A DNA stretch of 9,405 nt from the NCBI GenBank assembly GCA_963758555.1, contig CAVWVW010000008.1:1-9405 (forward strand), read 5' to 3'. Below, in pieces: positions 7,342 through 9,405 of this stretch. The notes beneath the pieces were generated by a model, which searched no databases, was not told where the DNA came from, and saw only the letters and a program-made list of their open reading frames with translations. Position 1 is the first letter of the stretch, and the number at the start of each line of letters is the position of its first letter. Both the position numbers and the translations under genes were made by a program. Source of the stretch: CAIUMH01 sp963758555 (lineage in GTDB: Bacteria; Actinomycetota; Acidimicrobiia; Acidimicrobiales; RAAP-2).

Positions 7342-7368
7342 AGTAAACACGATAATCCCAGGAAACAA
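7342..7368 (-). promoter_or_regulatory. Weak candidate promoter of the TetR gene
   Basis: Within the AT-richest stretch of the window, the minus strand reads TTGTTT (7363-7368), 15 bases, then TTTACT (7342-7347). The latter is only 6 bases from the GTG at 7335, which would give a leaderless or nearly leaderless message, common in actinobacteria. Spacing is shorter than ideal and the hexamers are imperfect. A small palindrome, CTCATTTTGAG, at 7378-7388 is nearby and could be part of an operator. Confidence 0.3.
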
Positions 7369-7407
7369 AAGCACTCTCTCATTTTGAGTCAGTAGTGTCC
7401 CGAGATT

Positions 7408-7453
7408 GGTCAGCGTCTCCGGTCAGCGCGGGGCCTGGAGTCTGCAACGCTGA
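7408..7453. repeat. Short repeats in TetR/hydrolase spacer
   Basis: GGTCAGCG occurs twice (7408-7415 and 7421-7428, period 13), and its inverted core CGCTGA follows at 7448-7453. Placed between a TetR gene and the divergent hydrolase gene, these could be operator half-sites. The repeats are short and may be chance. Confidence 0.3.
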
Positions 7454-7522
7454 GAGAGCCCGATCCCTGGATGGAGCCCAGCGATTGTCGTTGCCAGGAG
7501 CGCAGGCCACACTTGGCGGAGC

Positions 7523-8233
7523 ATGCCCACGATCGTTCTCATCCACGGAGCAGGTGAGACGGGAGCGGCATGGCATCGTGTCCAAGATGCACTCGCGACG
7601 CCAAGCGCGGCCATCGATCTCCTCGGGCGGGGATCGAACCCCTCGGATCTGAGCCTGAACACCCTGGAGCGCGTCGGTGCTCGAGCGGCACTCGACATCG
7701 AGTCGATGACGACTGGCCCCGTGATCCTCGTCGCGCACTCCATCGGCGGAGCGATCACGCCGGGGCTCGTCTCTCGGCTCGGCGCGCGCGTCCACGGCGT
7801 GGTCCATGTCGCGGCGGTCTGTGCACCCCCCGACGCCCTGCCGCTCTCCACGGTGTCCCAGGACTTCGTCGACCAGCTGCTCCCCACCGCATCGGCTCTC
7901 CGCAGCGAGCTTCGAGGCCACAGCTTCTCGACGACCGACGACGTCCTGCCAGAGGGTCTGCGCCCCTTGAACGAGAGCGGCACGCTCGCACGCCTCGATT
8001 CGATCGCTCTCGGCTGCGTAGTCTCAAGCTTCGAGTGGAGGCGAAGCGACCTGCCCCGCACCTACGTTCGAACCACCCGCGACCGGCTCTACTCGCAAGA
8101 CGGCCAGCGCCGCCTCGCTGAGGCCTTCGATGCTCATCAGGTGATCGAGCTCGACTCGGGTCACAACCCGCAGCACACCAAGCCATCGGAGCTTGCCGTG
8201 CTGCTCGACGATCTCGCCGGGCAGCAGAGCTGA
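7523..8233 (+). CDS. Alpha/beta hydrolase
   Basis: A 236-residue alpha/beta-hydrolase-fold enzyme without signal peptide, expected to hydrolyse an ester or similar bond in the cytoplasm. The oxyanion region IVLIHGAGETGAAWH (4-18) is followed by the nucleophile elbow VAHSIGG (70-76) with Ser73. The probable acid is Asp187 in TTRDRLYS and the base is His214 in DSGHNPQH. The elbow reads A-H-S-I-G instead of the strict G-x-S-x-G, as also occurs in the plant methylesterase/hydroxynitrile lyase type, which this compact protein resembles overall. The start at 7523 begins precisely at the first core strand; the ribosome binding site is weak (GGCGGAG close to ATG). It is divergent from the TetR gene, a common arrangement for a regulated target. 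Confidence 0.88.
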   Translation: MPTIVLIHGAGETGAAWHRVQDALATPSAAIDLLGRGSNPSDLSLNTLERVGARAALDIESMTTGPVILVAHSIGGAITPGLVSRLGARVHGVVHVAAVCAPPDALPLSTVSQDFVDQLLPTASALRSELRGHSFSTTDDVLPEGLRPLNESGTLARLDSIALGCVVSSFEWRRSDLPRTYVRTTRDRLYSQDGQRRLAEAFDAHQVIELDSGHNPQHTKPSELAVLLDDLAGQQS

Positions 8234-8287
8234 GCTCCCCACACGGCTCGCTGCTGGAGTCGGACAGGACGAGCTGCGTCGTGCCCT

Positions 8288-8303
8288 GGTGAGCCGCCTC
8301 ACC
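8288..8303 (+). terminator. Candidate hairpin after the hydrolase gene
   Basis: GGTGAG (8288-8293) and CTCACC (8298-8303) form a perfect 6-bp stem with a 4-base loop, 54 bases after the hydrolase stop. No T tract follows. The remaining bases between hydrolase and cupin genes (8234-8358) show nothing else. Confidence 0.25.
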
Positions 8304-8358
8304 CGTAACGTGGGCCACGAGCTCGAGGGGCAACGAGGAGCAGAGAGAGCGGCTGAGC

Positions 8359-8752
8359 ATGGGCATCAACGAGAAGAAGCCGACCACCAAGGGGCCCGCT
8401 GAGTGGTTCACCGGCGAGGTCTGGATCGACAGCTCGGTGAGCCGACCGGGGACTCGCTGCTCAATGTCGGCGTCGTTCGCTTCACGCCAGGAGCTCGCAC
8501 CGCGTGGCACTCCCACGAAGGAGGACAGCACCTCTACGTGCTCGAAGGCGTCGGTCTCGTGCAGGCTCGAGGCGAGAAGATCCTCGAGCTCCACCCCGGT
8601 GACGTGCACTCGACCGAAGACGGCCAAGAGCACTGGCACGGGCAGCCCACGACCACTTCATGGCGCACGTCTCGATGACCCAGGGGCCGCCCACCTGGGG
8701 CGACCACGTCACCGACGATGAGTACGGGTCTCCTCGCACGACCAGCCACTGA
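8359..8752 (+). pseudogene. Small cupin of the (R)-mandelonitrile lyase-like group, two frameshifts
   Basis: Three successive frames spell one cupin of about 131 residues. Frame one (from ATG 8359) gives KGPAEWFTGEVWIDSSV. Frame two gives NVGVVRFTPGARTAWHSH, GGQHLYVLEG and PGDVHSTEDGQEHWHG. Frame three gives AAHDHFMAHV through DHVTDDEYG to the stop at 8752. The WHSH, Q and EHWHG elements are the metal-binding His-His-Gln-His set of this family, seen for example in Mn-dependent cupin hydroxynitrile lyases and in many uncharacterised cupins. The breaks lie at about 8437-8439 (restoring GTG GAG) and 8640-8643 (GGG should be GGGG), each repaired by one base. All metal ligands are intact once joined. 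Function is likely a metal-dependent lyase or isomerase, but lyase activity on cyanohydrins should not be assumed. Its neighbour converges on it. Confidence 0.8.
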
Positions 8753-8835
8753 GCGGGGGCGGTGGGTCTCAGCTCGGTGACAAGTCGTGCGATCGCGTGG
8801 CGTGTCCCCGGCACGAGGTCCTCGCGCGCTGGGCG

Positions 8836-9285
8836 CTACCAGGCTGTGCGAGGCCTGATCAGGCTGGTGGTGTCCATCTTGAGCCAGAAGGCGGGGAGCT
8901 TTGACATGTCGCCCTCGCCTTCGATCGCATCATCCCCTCTTCCATGAGCTGATCGCGGAGCTTTGGATCGGGATAGCGATCGAGTAGCGCTTCGCCCACT
9001 CGTAATCGCTGATGAGCTTCTTGGTGACCTCAGCGCCGTCGACCACGTCAGTGGTCACCTCGACCTTGCCGTCGTGACGCGGATCAGCAGACCGATCGAA
9101 GCAGCACCCTCGGGAAGGAGGTGCTCAGGCGGGTTCGTGTACTCCTCGCAGAGCGCGAACTCGACACCTCAGAGATCTTCATCAGCGAGATGCTCGATGA
9201 TGAGGTCGCGCAGCATGGCGACCCACTCCGGACTGGCGTACTCGAACTTCTCGTACACCTCAGGCCACCCATGCGTCGGACTCAT
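8836..9285 (-). pseudogene. SCP2-like (sterol carrier protein 2-like) protein, three frameshifts and an in-frame stop
   Basis: Joined frames give about 150 residues. The start is an ATG at 9285 with GAGGGGGG just upstream. The N-terminus contains FEYASPEWVAMLRDLI, then an in-frame TGA at 9169-9171, after which the same frame continues GVEFALCEEYTNPPEHL. One-base gaps at about 9073-9077 (LIRV to HDGKVEVTTD), 8974-8978 (YSIA to YPDPKLRDQLMEEG) and 8912-8916 (RSKA to EGDMSKLPAFWLKM) lead to a TAG stop at 8836-8838. The order, an SPEW start then a GVxFxLCE strand, a DGKVEV strand and a GDMSKLPAF end, resembles my memory of small actinobacterial SCP2-domain proteins that bind lipid or acyl-CoA-like ligands. 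The assignment is tentative. As written the gene is non-functional. Confidence 0.62.
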
Positions 9286-9404
9286 GCGCCCCCCTCGCTG
9301 CTCGATTCCTCGATCCCTCGATCCCTCGATGACGCTGGCTCACGACAGGGTACGAGGCCCTGGCGCCCGGCGATCATGGTCACGTGTTGCGACCTCCATT
9401 GACC
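9282..9404 (-). CDS. Possible C-terminal end of an upstream gene (partial)
   Basis: One minus-strand frame is open from the window edge for 40 codons. It ends in a TGA that overlaps the ATG of the SCP2-like gene (ATGA), the classic sign of translational coupling. The tail is polar and low-complexity (RDRGIEESSSEGGA), as many C-termini are, and no family can be recognised. Nearby frameshifts mean the frame further upstream may not be reliable. Chance is a real alternative. Confidence 0.35.
   Translation of the reverse strand, partial: GQWRSQHVTMIAGRQGLVPCREPASSRDRGIEESSSEGGA
9289..9296 (-). promoter_or_regulatory. Ribosome binding site of the SCP2-like gene
   Basis: GAGGGGGG on the minus strand, 3-5 bases before the ATG at 9285, is among the strongest such sites in the window. 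It supports that start despite the broken frame that follows. Confidence 0.5.
9302..9333. repeat. Imperfect 8-bp tandem repeat
   Basis: Four consecutive octamers: TCGATTCC, TCGATCCC, TCGATCCC, TCGATGAC. They lie just before the SCP2-like gene and inside the possible upstream coding tail, where they would encode part of RDRGIEESS. The number of copies could vary by slippage. Confidence 0.5.
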
Positions 9405-9405
9405 C

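Noticed and set aside
7755..8639. 294-codon minus-strand open frame opposite hydrolase and cupin
   Set aside because: The plus-strand frames carry clear catalytic motifs; the minus frame is Arg/Ser/Gly-rich without recognisable domains.
3287..9285. Programmed ribosomal frameshifting as explanation for the split genes
   Set aside because: The breaks lie in unrelated ordinary enzyme families, without slippery heptamers or downstream pseudoknots that I can see, and in ligand-binding or catalytic cores.
1..9405. Defence system, mobile element or CRISPR array
   Set aside because: No nuclease, helicase, transposase, integrase or regularly spaced repeat was found; the contents are metabolic enzymes and one regulator.

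Overview
The window is high-GC DNA with actinobacterial character. Stop codons are mostly TGA, third codon positions are G/C-rich, and GTG is used as a start at least once. One gene belongs to the TIGR03085 / maleylpyruvate-isomerase-like family, which is typical of mycothiol-producing actinomycetes. The mix of P450, SDR, SCP2-like and HNL-type cupin genes is the kind seen in environmental Actinobacteria such as Acidimicrobiia. That last placement is an inference from gene content, not from a marker gene. No rRNA, tRNA, CRISPR array, transposase or integrase was seen.

Left part (1-2086, minus strand): an exported CHAP-domain amidase/peptidase-like protein (133-819), then a 346-base stretch with no recognisable gene, then a D-2-hydroxyacid dehydrogenase (1166-2086). 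The dehydrogenase is divergently transcribed from a plus-strand pair: a 3-hydroxyisobutyrate/6-phosphogluconate dehydrogenase-like enzyme (2417-3253) and a short-chain dehydrogenase (3287-4059, frameshifted). The 330-base divergent spacer holds a good 10-bp dyad that could be an operator. A VOC-fold protein (4352-4741) follows.

Middle (4836-7335, minus strand): a likely operon of TetR regulator (frameshifted), TIGR03085-type DinB/mycothiol-dependent protein and cytochrome P450. The TetR and TIGR03085 genes overlap by 23 bases. The TetR gene faces an alpha/beta hydrolase (7523-8233) across a comparatively AT-rich spacer.

Right part (8359-9404): a mandelonitrile-lyase-type cupin (plus, two frameshifts) converges with an SCP2-like protein (minus, three frameshifts and one in-frame TGA). 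The start of the SCP2-like gene overlaps the end of a partial upstream frame by ATGA.

Taken together this looks like an accessory catabolic or lipid/xenobiotic-modifying neighbourhood: an oxygenase, three NAD(P)-dependent dehydrogenases, a hydrolase, VOC and cupin enzymes, and a TetR switch. The substrate cannot be read from the sequence. The most striking observation is technical or evolutionary. Four genes carry seven reading-frame breaks, each repairable by adding one base (the SDR break equally by removing two), and they are densest at the right end. This points to homopolymer-length sequencing error or, alternatively, to genuine gene decay. I found no convincing undescribed system.
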